Source of the DNA: Syntrophomonadaceae bacterium
GTDB taxonomy: Bacteria; Bacillota; Dethiobacteria; DTU022
DNA: 51,257 nt
Direction: 5' to 3'
Assembly (NCBI GenBank): GCA_003567725.1
Contig: PWYU01000038.1
Span: 1-51,257 of the forward strand
Below, one piece after another: positions 34,134 through 41,491 of the stretch. The notes under the pieces were generated by a model. It saw nothing but the letters and a program-made list of their open reading frames with translations, searched no databases and was not told the DNA's origin. The translations under genes and the position numbers were made by a program. Each line of letters starts with the position of its first letter. The stretch's first letter is position 1.

Positions 34134-35465
34134 ATGAGCGGAAACATTGTTGCCATAGTTGGGCGTCCTAATGTTGGTAAATCCACCCTGTTTAATCGTC
34201 TTATTTCGGCCAGAACAGCAATTGAAGAAAAGGTGCCGGGTGTAACCAGGGATCGCCTCTATGGCTTGTTCGACTGGCGGGATCGCAGCATGGTAGTAAT
34301 CGATACTGGCGGGATTACTTTCGGCAAGGATAATCACCTTACCTCCCAGGTGCAAAAACAGGTCAACCTGGCTATTGAAGAAGCACAGGTAATACTATTT
34401 TTACTGGATGGCAGAGAAGGCTTGACCGCCCTTGATGAAGAAATTGCTTTGATGTTAAGACGCAGTGGCAAGTCAGTTCTGCCGGTTGTTAACAAGCTGG
34501 ATATTATGTCAAAAGAAGATCAGCGCTACGAATTTTACAGCCTTGGATTTGGTGAGCCCCAGGCCATATCCGCCAGCCATGGCCGGGGAATAGGCGATCT
34601 TCTCGATTTTGTTTATGACTTAATGCCCGCTGCTTCTTACCATTTTGATCCTGAACTAGAAGATATAATTAAGATCGCTGTGATCGGCAGGCCCAATGTA
34701 GGCAAATCCTCTTTGATTAATGCCCTATTAGGAAAAGAACGGGTAGTTGTGAGCCAACTGCCCGGTACTACCAGGGAAGCGGTTGATACCCCTTTTACCT
34801 ATAAGGATCAACCCTGTCTTTTAATCGATACAGCCGGTATGAGACGTAAAAGCAAAGTAAAAGATGCTGTTGAATACTATAGTGTGCTTCGCTCCCTCAA
34901 AGCGGTTCAGCGTGCTGATGTAACCCTGCTGGTTATAGACGGGGAAGAGGGTATTACCGAACAGGATCAAAGATTAGCCGGTTATGCCCATGAGGCTGGT
35001 AAAGGGCTGATCCTTGTTGTGAATAAATGGGATCTGGTGCGAGGACAGGAAAATGCTCATCAGGACTATGTAAATGATTTAAAGCGCAAGTTTAATTTTG
35101 CATCATATGCGCAGCATATTTTTATATCGGCCCTAACCGGCTGGCGGCTTGACAATATTTTTCCTTTAATTATGCAAGCCTGGCAGGAACAGCATAGAAG
35201 GATCCCTACTGCTTTGTTAAACGAACTAGTGCAAGATGCCCTTACCGTAAACCCGCCCCCGCCGGTTAAAGGCAAAAGGGTCAGGATTTATTATGCCACC
35301 CAGCCGGAAGTAAAACCACCAAAATTTATATTTTTTACCAATGAGCCGGCTTTAATTCATTTTTCCTACCGGCGATATTTGGAAAATCGCCTGCGTGAAG
35401 CCTTTAGTTTTGAAGGAACTCCGATCGTAGTTATTTTTAGAAAAAGAGAGAGGAGAGGTGATTGA
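34134..35465 (+). CDS. der: Ribosome assembly GTPase Der (EngA)
   Basis: A double-GTPase required for 50S subunit assembly. The 443 residues contain two tandem G domains, each with GRPNVGKS (near residues 9 and 183), DTGG/DTAG switch II motifs and NKLD/NKWD specificity motifs, and a C-terminal KH-like domain. It starts directly after the DUF512 stop codon. In Bacillus gpsA and spoIVA follow der; here plsY follows. Confidence 0.97.
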   Translation: MSGNIVAIVGRPNVGKSTLFNRLISARTAIEEKVPGVTRDRLYGLFDWRDRSMVVIDTGGITFGKDNHLTSQVQKQVNLAIEEAQVILFLLDGREGLTALDEEIALMLRRSGKSVLPVVNKLDIMSKEDQRYEFYSLGFGEPQAISASHGRGIGDLLDFVYDLMPAASYHFDPELEDIIKIAVIGRPNVGKSSLINALLGKERVVVSQLPGTTREAVDTPFTYKDQPCLLIDTAGMRRKSKVKDAVEYYSVLRSLKAVQRADVTLLVIDGEEGITEQDQRLAGYAHEAGKGLILVVNKWDLVRGQENAHQDYVNDLKRKFNFASYAQHIFISALTGWRLDNIFPLIMQAWQEQHRRIPTALLNELVQDALTVNPPPPVKGKRVRIYYATQPEVKPPKFIFFTNEPALIHFSYRRYLENRLREAFSFEGTPIVVIFRKRERRGD

Positions 35466-35466
35466 G

Positions 35467-36054
35467 TTGGTATATTTGATCTTTTTAGCGGCCTATTTAA
35501 TAGGTTCTCTTCCTTTTGGTTATATTCTTACAAAAATTGTGCATAAAAAGGACATCAGGGACTATGGCAGCGGTAATATTGGAGCGACCAATGTTCTAAG
35601 GGTCTACGGTCCTCGTTCTGCAGCCCCGGTATTTGTTTTAGACCTGTTAAAGGGTTTAGCTGCAGTTTTAATCGCCAGGGCCGTAAGTGATCTTCCGGCG
35701 GTTTACCTAACAGCCGGCTTCCTGGCAATGTTTGGGCACAGTTTCCCGGTATATCTCAGGTTTCGAGGAGGAAAAGCTGTTGCCACATCGATTGGGGTGC
35801 TGATTGCCCTTTCATGGCCGGTAACCCTGATTGTCCTTGCCTGTTTCCTGCTGATTGTTTATTTCAGCCGTTATGTTTCCCTGGGCTCTATTACTTCGAT
35901 GGCACTGCTGCCTGCTGCATTTTGGCTGCTGGGCTTTGCTCTGCCTTACATATATTTCGGATTAGCCACGGCTTTACTCGTAGCAGTCAGGCATCATGAA
36001 AACATCGGCCGGCTTTTAAAGGGTACAGAATCAAAACTGGGGAGAAAGAGTTGA
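35467..36054 (+). CDS. plsY: Acyl-phosphate glycerol-3-phosphate acyltransferase PlsY
   Basis: Transfers the acyl group from acyl phosphate to glycerol 3-phosphate, the first step of phospholipid synthesis. It is a multi-pass membrane protein of about 195 residues with all three PlsY motifs: GSGNIGATN, GHSFPVYLRFRGGKAVAT and RHHENIGRLLKGTESKLG. TTG 35467 has GAGGAGAGGTG at good spacing; GTG 35458, overlapping der by eight bases, is only two bases from the site and less likely. Confidence 0.94.
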   Translation: MVYLIFLAAYLIGSLPFGYILTKIVHKKDIRDYGSGNIGATNVLRVYGPRSAAPVFVLDLLKGLAAVLIARAVSDLPAVYLTAGFLAMFGHSFPVYLRFRGGKAVATSIGVLIALSWPVTLIVLACFLLIVYFSRYVSLGSITSMALLPAAFWLLGFALPYIYFGLATALLVAVRHHENIGRLLKGTESKLGRKS

Positions 36055-36060
36055 TTATTT

Positions 36061-37263
36061 GTGCTTAGAAAAGAATTGCTAGAACTTTTGTTTGAAGCAG
36101 CCAGCATTCAACGCTGGAACGATCATATCCGCCCTGAGCATTTTACTGAACTGGATAAACAGGCTCATAAAATGTTGTATGCCTATGTCCTGGGGAAAAT
36201 TGAAGAAGCCGATCATGGCACAAGGCTTAACTGGCAGCACTTAATTGAAGGCGGCCTGTTTGAATTTTTACACCGTATAGTGCTTACCGACATTAAACCG
36301 CCCGTTTATTATAAATTGATGGCCGAAAAAGGCGCACAGTTAAACAACTGGGTTCTGGAAAAATTGTCAAGCAAAGTGCCCGGGCTGCATGAGCTTCAGC
36401 CTGATATTATAAAATTAATGGAAGCATATCTTAACCTACCTGGCCGGGCCAGCATTGAAAAAAGAATTTTACAGGCAGCCCATTACCTGGCCACCAACTG
36501 GGAATTTAAGATAATTTACCGTTTAAATGAGGGCCTCTACGGCCTGGAAGAAACCAAAGCTGCCATAGCTAACCAGATAGAGGAACACTACGATTTAGCC
36601 GGTGTCCAGAAACTGGCCCTGGGTAAAAAAACAAGCAACTTTCTCGATCTGGTCGGGCAGCTGCGTTTTCAACAGCGCTGGGCGCAATCTCCGCGGGTGC
36701 CTAAAACTTCGGTCCTGGGGCATATGCTAATTGTGGCTATGATGAGTTATTTTTGCTCCCTGCAGCTGAATGCTTGCCCGAAACGGCTCTACAATAATTA
36801 CTTCGCAGCCCTGTTTCATGATCTGCCAGAAGTGTTAACCAGGGATATTGTTTCGCCTGTAAAGAGATCTGTGGCCGGGCTTGAAGATATCATCAAAGAA
36901 ATTGAGCACAGGCAGCTGGAAGAAAGAATATTTCCCCTGCTTCCTGTTGAATGGCATGCTGAACTAAGGTATTTTACCGAAGATGAATTCGCTTGTAAAA
37001 TAACCGATCAGGGCCAGATTAAGCTGGTTAGCTCTGAAGATATTAATAAAAACTATAATCATGACCGCTTTTCACCTTTAGACGGTGAAATGATCAAAGC
37101 CTGCGATCAACTGGCAGCCTACATAGAAACTTTTCTCTCCATCTCTCATGGCATTAAATCATCCCACCTGGAAGAAGGAAACCGGCAGCTTTATAACCGT
37201 TACAACAATCAGGTTGTTTCCGGTATAGATTTTGGACGGTTGTTCAGTTATTTTAAAATATAA
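36061..37263 (+). CDS. HD-domain hydrolase, YfbR-like
   Basis: A 400-residue protein whose C-terminal half carries HD-superfamily metal ligands: His in SVLGHML, the HD pair in ALFHDLPEVLTRDIVSPVK, and the distal Asp in CDQLAAYIE. The LPEVLTRDI and PVK pattern resembles YfbR 5'-deoxynucleotidases, suggesting dNMP dephosphorylation, though the protein is about twice as long. The N-terminal half (about 1-200) is helical and repeats a weaker version of the same start (LELLFEAASIQRWNDHIRP), so a duplicated HD fold is possible. GTG start 36061, seven bases after plsY. Confidence 0.75.
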   Translation: MLRKELLELLFEAASIQRWNDHIRPEHFTELDKQAHKMLYAYVLGKIEEADHGTRLNWQHLIEGGLFEFLHRIVLTDIKPPVYYKLMAEKGAQLNNWVLEKLSSKVPGLHELQPDIIKLMEAYLNLPGRASIEKRILQAAHYLATNWEFKIIYRLNEGLYGLEETKAAIANQIEEHYDLAGVQKLALGKKTSNFLDLVGQLRFQQRWAQSPRVPKTSVLGHMLIVAMMSYFCSLQLNACPKRLYNNYFAALFHDLPEVLTRDIVSPVKRSVAGLEDIIKEIEHRQLEERIFPLLPVEWHAELRYFTEDEFACKITDQGQIKLVSSEDINKNYNHDRFSPLDGEMIKACDQLAAYIETFLSISHGIKSSHLEEGNRQLYNRYNNQVVSGIDFGRLFSYFKI

Positions 37264-37309
37264 GGTATCAGCTCAGCCACAGGCTAACGGCTTTAACCCG
37301 GCTATTAAA

Positions 37310-37888
37310 TCAGGTTAAATTTCGACGGCCTTCCCGGTAAGCCATAAAATCAGGGCCGTGCTTGGCCAGGATGATTACAGCCAGGACCAGGCCGAATAAT
37401 ACCCATACAAACTCCTGGTACTGGAAGAATAGTATAACCGGAATACTTAAAGCTGCAGCACCACAAGCCGTGTTGATATCTTTAAGCGCTATAGTCAGAC
37501 AGACAGCAGCTAAAAAGACGAAAGGGATGGTATGAGGCGATAGGGCGATAAAAACCCCCATTCCGGTTGCCAGGCCTTTTCCGCCCCTGTACCTTAAAAA
37601 AACACTGTAATTATGACCAAGAACCACCAGCAATCCGGCCATAAACACCACCAGCGGCTCAGAGCTCCAGTTTAAGGCTAAAATTATGGCCAGGGCTCCC
37701 TTGGCAATATCAATTATAATGGTTAGTAGACCGGGAAGAAAACCAGCCGTTCGTAAGATGTTCATTCCGCCTACATTGCCTGATCCGCTTTCCCGGATGT
37801 CAATTTTTTTAAATAAGCGGCCGAGCAGGTAAGCAGTTGGAAAAGAGCCCAGTAAATAAGCGAAGCCCATGGTCAAGATATCGTTCAT
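37310..37888 (-). CDS. Divergent PlsY-family membrane protein
   Basis: A second PlsY paralogue on the opposite strand, about 192 residues with five or so membrane helices. Motif 1 (GSGNVGGMNILR) and motif 2 (GHNYSVFLRYRGGKGLAT) are recognisable. Motif 3, which in PlsY reads RHxxNIxRLxxGxE, is replaced by KHGPDFMAYREGRR, and motif 1 lacks the usual ATN. It may acylate a different acceptor or be regulatory. ATG 37888 is twelve bases from AGGAGG; the TTG at 37900 touches the site and is less likely. Confidence 0.75.
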   Translation of the reverse strand: MNDILTMGFAYLLGSFPTAYLLGRLFKKIDIRESGSGNVGGMNILRTAGFLPGLLTIIIDIAKGALAIILALNWSSEPLVVFMAGLLVVLGHNYSVFLRYRGGKGLATGMGVFIALSPHTIPFVFLAAVCLTIALKDINTACGAAALSIPVILFFQYQEFVWVLFGLVLAVIILAKHGPDFMAYREGRRNLT

Positions 37889-37941
37889 TGTTTTCTTCAA
37901 CCTCCTATAGCATTAGCTTTATAATAAGTATAACCCGATTG

Positions 37942-37970
37942 TTGACTTTTTGAAAACCTTGCATTAAAAT
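37942..37970 (+). promoter_or_regulatory. Promoter of tRNA-Pro
   Basis: TTGACT (37942-37947), 17-nt spacer, TAAAAT (37965-37970). The predicted start, near 37977, leaves a short leader before the tRNA. Confidence 0.75.
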
Positions 37971-38000
37971 TAACTAAGAATTGAATAGGCGTTTTAACAT

Positions 38001-38077
38001 CGGGGCGTGGCGCAGTTTGGTAGCGCGCTTGACTGGGGGTCAAGAGGTCGTAGGTTCAAATCCTATCGCTCCGACCA
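38001..38077 (+). tRNA. tRNA-Pro (GGG)
   Basis: A full cloverleaf: acceptor stem CGGGGCG/CGCTCCG (one G-U), D arm with GCGC pairs, anticodon arm CTTGA-CTGGGGG-TCAAG giving anticodon GGG, T arm GTAGG-TTCAAAT-CCTAT, discriminator A and encoded CCA at 38075-38077. Confidence 0.96.
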
Positions 38078-38166
38078 TTTTTTTAAAGACTTTTTATAAG
38101 GGGTGATGGCGGGAAATAGTAAATAATAATATTTTGAACGAAGGAAGGAAGGGACGTGCCCGATTT

Positions 38167-39009
38167 ATGCAAAAAAAAATCATTATATTTATCGCACTGA
38201 CGTTAATTCTGGCCTTTACTTTCAGCTTTTCTGCTGCTGCCTATGAATATAAAAGCACCAGCTCCAGTTTCAGGTATATTGGTGATGTGCTGCATGAAAA
38301 ATCATATGGTTTTTTTGGCGGCAGCGGTTCATTTTACGTACATGGCTTTGGAGAAGTAATGGGCAGCCACAGAGTTGAAACAACTCGCTATGACATCAGC
38401 CCGCAGGATCTCGTTTATGGAACTTATCCCCCGCAATACACTTCCAGTAAGGCTTACATCCGGGTTTACTTAAGGGGTACAACAGATCCCGATTACGCTG
38501 CAACCCTGGCCCGGAGAGAAGCAGAATTACTGGCGCATGTAAAGCAAAGGCGTGAAGCGGAAATTGCCGCTTTAAACGAGAAAAAGAAGGCTTCGCCCGG
38601 CATGAGTGGTGAAGAATTTATGGCTGAGATGGATGCAATCAATGAATATTTTGATGAACTGGTGCTTGACATTATTGAAAGCTACAGCGAGGCCAAGAAG
38701 AACGTCAGGCTTCTTAGTTCGAATACTATTGATATGAAAGCTGGTACTGCCAGGTCGAGGGTTGGCGTCGATATGGATCCCGGTGAGAGCGGTTACATCA
38801 GGCAAACAATCGAAACCAGTACTGGTTCGCAAGAGTATCTCAGGGTCAGAAGTTCCTTTGAAAACACCGGTGGAACTACCAAACGTGAGCTAACTGTTCC
38901 GGATTTTTTCGATGAAAGACTGCATGTGGAAGGTTATGCCAGGGTATGGGAAAGAACCACGGTTAGAGAAGGAAATGCAAAAACCGGCTGGTGGGATACA
39001 CAACCCTAA
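38167..39009 (+). CDS. Secreted protein of unknown function
   Basis: A 280-residue protein with a Sec signal peptide (KKIIIFIALTLILAFTFSFS, predicted cleavage after SAAA). The mature part opens with aromatic and glycine-rich sequence (YIGDVLHEKSYGFFGGSG), then a charged helical region with many Lys/Glu (about 120-190), and ends in beta-rich sequence. No lipobox, LPXTG or other anchor is seen, and I recognise no family. The start is taken as ATG 38167 before the signal peptide; TTG 38134 would add 11 residues but has no ribosome-binding site. A strong terminator follows. Confidence 0.7.
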   Translation: MQKKIIIFIALTLILAFTFSFSAAAYEYKSTSSSFRYIGDVLHEKSYGFFGGSGSFYVHGFGEVMGSHRVETTRYDISPQDLVYGTYPPQYTSSKAYIRVYLRGTTDPDYAATLARREAELLAHVKQRREAEIAALNEKKKASPGMSGEEFMAEMDAINEYFDELVLDIIESYSEAKKNVRLLSSNTIDMKAGTARSRVGVDMDPGESGYIRQTIETSTGSQEYLRVRSSFENTGGTTKRELTVPDFFDERLHVEGYARVWERTTVREGNAKTGWWDTQP

Positions 39010-39036
39010 AGCTATAATGATTATAACAGTTTAATT

Positions 39037-39074
39037 AAGAAGGCTCCGGATACAAAACCGGAGCCTTCTTCTTT
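39037..39074 (+). terminator. Rho-independent terminator after the secreted protein gene
   Basis: A perfect 13-bp stem AAGAAGGCTCCGG/CCGGAGCCTTCTT with an 8-base loop, followed by CTTT. The stem's end borders the promoter of the next gene. Confidence 0.9.
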
Positions 39075-39102
39075 GACATAAAAAAACTTTGTGCAGTATA
39101 AT
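39073..39102 (+). promoter_or_regulatory. Promoter of the glutamate 2,3-aminomutase gene
   Basis: Perfect TTGACA (39073-39078) and TATAAT (39097-39102) with an 18-nt spacer, 51 bases before the ATG. The -35 box begins at the tail of the preceding terminator. Confidence 0.8.
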
Positions 39103-39152
39103 GGATTTAATTAAGATTGATACAAGCAAATCGCAGAGGAGGGATTTAAAAG

Positions 39153-40394
39153 ATGGCTGCAGGAAAAAGCCTGGAAGAAAAACAAAAAATAGCCCGTCAG
39201 CGGGCAGGAGAATTAAAACGAAGCATAGACGATTACCGGCAGGCTGTAGAGGATATGCCGGTTGGATTTAAATCTTGGCCGCAGATTAAAGAAAATCAAA
39301 ACCGGATTAAAGCATTCTTTAAGGCAACTGACAGTGACTGGGAAAACTGGCGCTGGCAGTTAAAAAACCGCGTCAGCAGCGCCGAGGTTTTGCAAGAATT
39401 ATTGCCTATAGATAAGCAGGAATATGAAGAGATCAGGGAGGCAGGCTCTAAGTACCGCTGGGCGGTTTCTCCTTATTACCTTAGCCTGATTGATCCCGAT
39501 GACCCTGATGATCCGGTCAAAAAACAATGTATCCCAACCATACATGAATGCCTTGATCAGGAAGGATATGACGATCCTATGGGAGAAGAATTTACTTCTC
39601 CAATCAGGGCAATAACCCGCCGCTATCCTGACCGTCTGATCATAAAAGTAACTAACCAGTGCGCCATGTATTGCCGGCACTGCCAGCGGCGGAGAGCTAT
39701 CGGGGAAGAGGATCTGGCTACCCCGCGGGAAGAACTAAAAGAGGCTATTAATTATGTCAGGGAAAATGAAGAAATCCGCGATGTGCTCCTAACGGGCGGA
39801 GACGGTTTGATGCTTGACAACCAGACCATCAAATGGCTTTTAGAAGAGATTGGCCGTATTGATCACGTTGAGATTAAAAGGTTTGGATCAAGAACCCTGG
39901 TTACCATGCCGCAACGCATTGATGATGAGCTATGCCGTATCTTTTCCGAGCATCTGCCTATTTACGTTGTCACTCATTATAACCATCCTTTAGAGATAAC
40001 GCCCCGGGCCAGGGAAGCGGCTTTTAAGCTGGCCAGATCGGGAGTGAGCATGGGTAATCAGGCAGTGCTTCTTAAAGGGGTTAACAACGATTCTTTTGTA
40101 ATGCGCAAGTTAAATCAGGAGCTTTTAAAACTCATGATCAGGCCGTACTTGATCTTTCATGCTAAGGCGGTTAAAGGGACATCACATTTTCGCACCAAAG
40201 TGGAAGAGGGAGTAGAGATAATGGAGTCGCTGCGCGGCCACACCTCAGGTTTGGCTATCCCCAACTATGTTGTCAATGCCCCCTTTGGCCTTGGTAAAAC
40301 CCCCATGCTGCCAGAGTACCTGGTTAGTATGGGCAAAGATTATCTTCAGATCAGAACCTGGGAAAACAAGATTTTACGCTATGAGAATAAATAA
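39153..40394 (+). CDS. eam: Glutamate 2,3-aminomutase (KamA-family radical SAM)
   Basis: A 413-residue PLP- and SAM-dependent enzyme of the lysine 2,3-aminomutase family. The radical SAM motif is Cys170, Cys174, Cys177 (CAMYCRHC). In lysine aminomutase two aspartates (D293 and D330 in Clostridium subterminale) bind the lysine side-chain amine, in YQCDLS and VVDAPGG. Here the same sites are Lys338 (FHAKAVKG) and Asn375 (VVNAPFG), 37 residues apart as in KamA. Lys and Asn at these sites are the signature of glutamate 2,3-aminomutase. The product would be beta-glutamate, a compatible solute in anaerobes. GGAGGG precedes ATG 39153. It is a single-gene unit with its own strong promoter. Confidence 0.88.
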   Translation: MAAGKSLEEKQKIARQRAGELKRSIDDYRQAVEDMPVGFKSWPQIKENQNRIKAFFKATDSDWENWRWQLKNRVSSAEVLQELLPIDKQEYEEIREAGSKYRWAVSPYYLSLIDPDDPDDPVKKQCIPTIHECLDQEGYDDPMGEEFTSPIRAITRRYPDRLIIKVTNQCAMYCRHCQRRRAIGEEDLATPREELKEAINYVRENEEIRDVLLTGGDGLMLDNQTIKWLLEEIGRIDHVEIKRFGSRTLVTMPQRIDDELCRIFSEHLPIYVVTHYNHPLEITPRAREAAFKLARSGVSMGNQAVLLKGVNNDSFVMRKLNQELLKLMIRPYLIFHAKAVKGTSHFRTKVEEGVEIMESLRGHTSGLAIPNYVVNAPFGLGKTPMLPEYLVSMGKDYLQIRTWENKILRYENK

Positions 40395-40409
40395 ACTGGC
40401 TGTACGAAT

Positions 40410-41471
40410 CTACTTGTTAAGGTAATCTAAAACTTTTTCCCACTGCAGGTATTGATCAATATTTTGCTTGACAATATTGATCGCTTCTTTATTGTCCGGG
40501 TGAATACTGCGATAGATACTTTGCAAATGCTCTATAGTTGAATAAGTATCTTCATGGACCAATATTACAGGGACACCTTTTTCTTCAGCCTGAGATAGAA
40601 CCTGGAGGTCGGGATACAATCCGCCGGTTAAGATTATAACTGACGTACTGGTTTCAAGAGCTGTCAGAGCCATATCGCTGCGATCACCACCTGTGATTAA
40701 TGCTTTGTTCGGTGCACGGCGCAAATAGCCCAGGGCGCTTTCAATGGTCATGGTTCCAACTACAACCTCTTCTACAATCCGGTTCATGTTTTCAGGTGCG
40801 CTTAACACATCTCCGTTTAGAACATCATAAAACTCAGCTACAGTTGGGGCCGATATTTCTACTTTCTTGGGGATCACTCCCAGGACTTCATAACCTTTGC
40901 CTTCCACGAGCGGTTTGTAAACGCTGTTGCTTTTATTCCACTGGGTAGTAGCAATATTATTAAAAACACATCCGAGAACGGGGATTCCTTTGCTTTTCCA
41001 TAAATCTAAGTAAAGCAGGTTTTGATCAAGATCAAAATCGTCATCGGCTTTAATTACCGGTAAAGCAACTGCGTTAAGCATAGCGGCAAGATTATAGTCA
41101 CAAAGATTTTGATTGTGGCCCACATGCGGTTCTATGCTGCCATCGATTAAAACCACATCATACCCTTCTGAACACTGCTTAAAGGCTTTTTCAATACGAG
41201 GATGAAGCTCCTGCGCTTTCTGAATAAAGCGGGGGGTAAGATAATGATCATTGACATTGACCGGTGATAATGTTTTTCCTGAAAAGGGCAGCGAAAAAAC
41301 CTCACGCATTAACATGACGTCGTCGTCATCTTTTTTTACCAACCCTCTTTGAAAACCGATTGGTTTAAAGTATGAAACTTTTAAGCCTTTTTCCTTGAAC
41401 TTTAATCCTAATCCAAGAGCGGTAGCTGTTTTTCCGCCCCCGGCTTTACCGGAAAAAAAGATCGCTTTCAT
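40410..41471 (-). CDS. P-loop/DRTGG-domain protein (Pta N-terminal-like)
   Basis: A 353-residue protein with an N-terminal BioD/CobB-type P-loop domain (SGKAGGGKTATA, Lys14) and a C-terminal DRTGG domain (about residues 215-320, with TGGDRSDMALTAL). This equals the regulatory front half of long phosphotransacetylases, without the Pta catalytic domain. It lies 20 bases downstream of the ADP-forming acetyl-CoA synthetase gene on the same strand, which suggests a regulatory or nucleotide-sensing role in acetyl-CoA/acetate exchange. GAGGTGATC precedes ATG 41471. Confidence 0.8.
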   Translation of the reverse strand: MKAIFFSGKAGGGKTATALGLGLKFKEKGLKVSYFKPIGFQRGLVKKDDDDVMLMREVFSLPFSGKTLSPVNVNDHYLTPRFIQKAQELHPRIEKAFKQCSEGYDVVLIDGSIEPHVGHNQNLCDYNLAAMLNAVALPVIKADDDFDLDQNLLYLDLWKSKGIPVLGCVFNNIATTQWNKSNSVYKPLVEGKGYEVLGVIPKKVEISAPTVAEFYDVLNGDVLSAPENMNRIVEEVVVGTMTIESALGYLRRAPNKALITGGDRSDMALTALETSTSVIILTGGLYPDLQVLSQAEEKGVPVILVHEDTYSTIEHLQSIYRSIHPDNKEAINIVKQNIDQYLQWEKVLDYLNK

Positions 41472-41491
41472 GTGATCACCTCATTAAGGTA

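Noticed and set aside
39153-40394. Lysine 2,3-aminomutase
   Set aside because: Both lysine-binding aspartates are replaced by Lys and Asn, and no lysine fermentation or N-acetyl-beta-lysine (ablB) gene follows.
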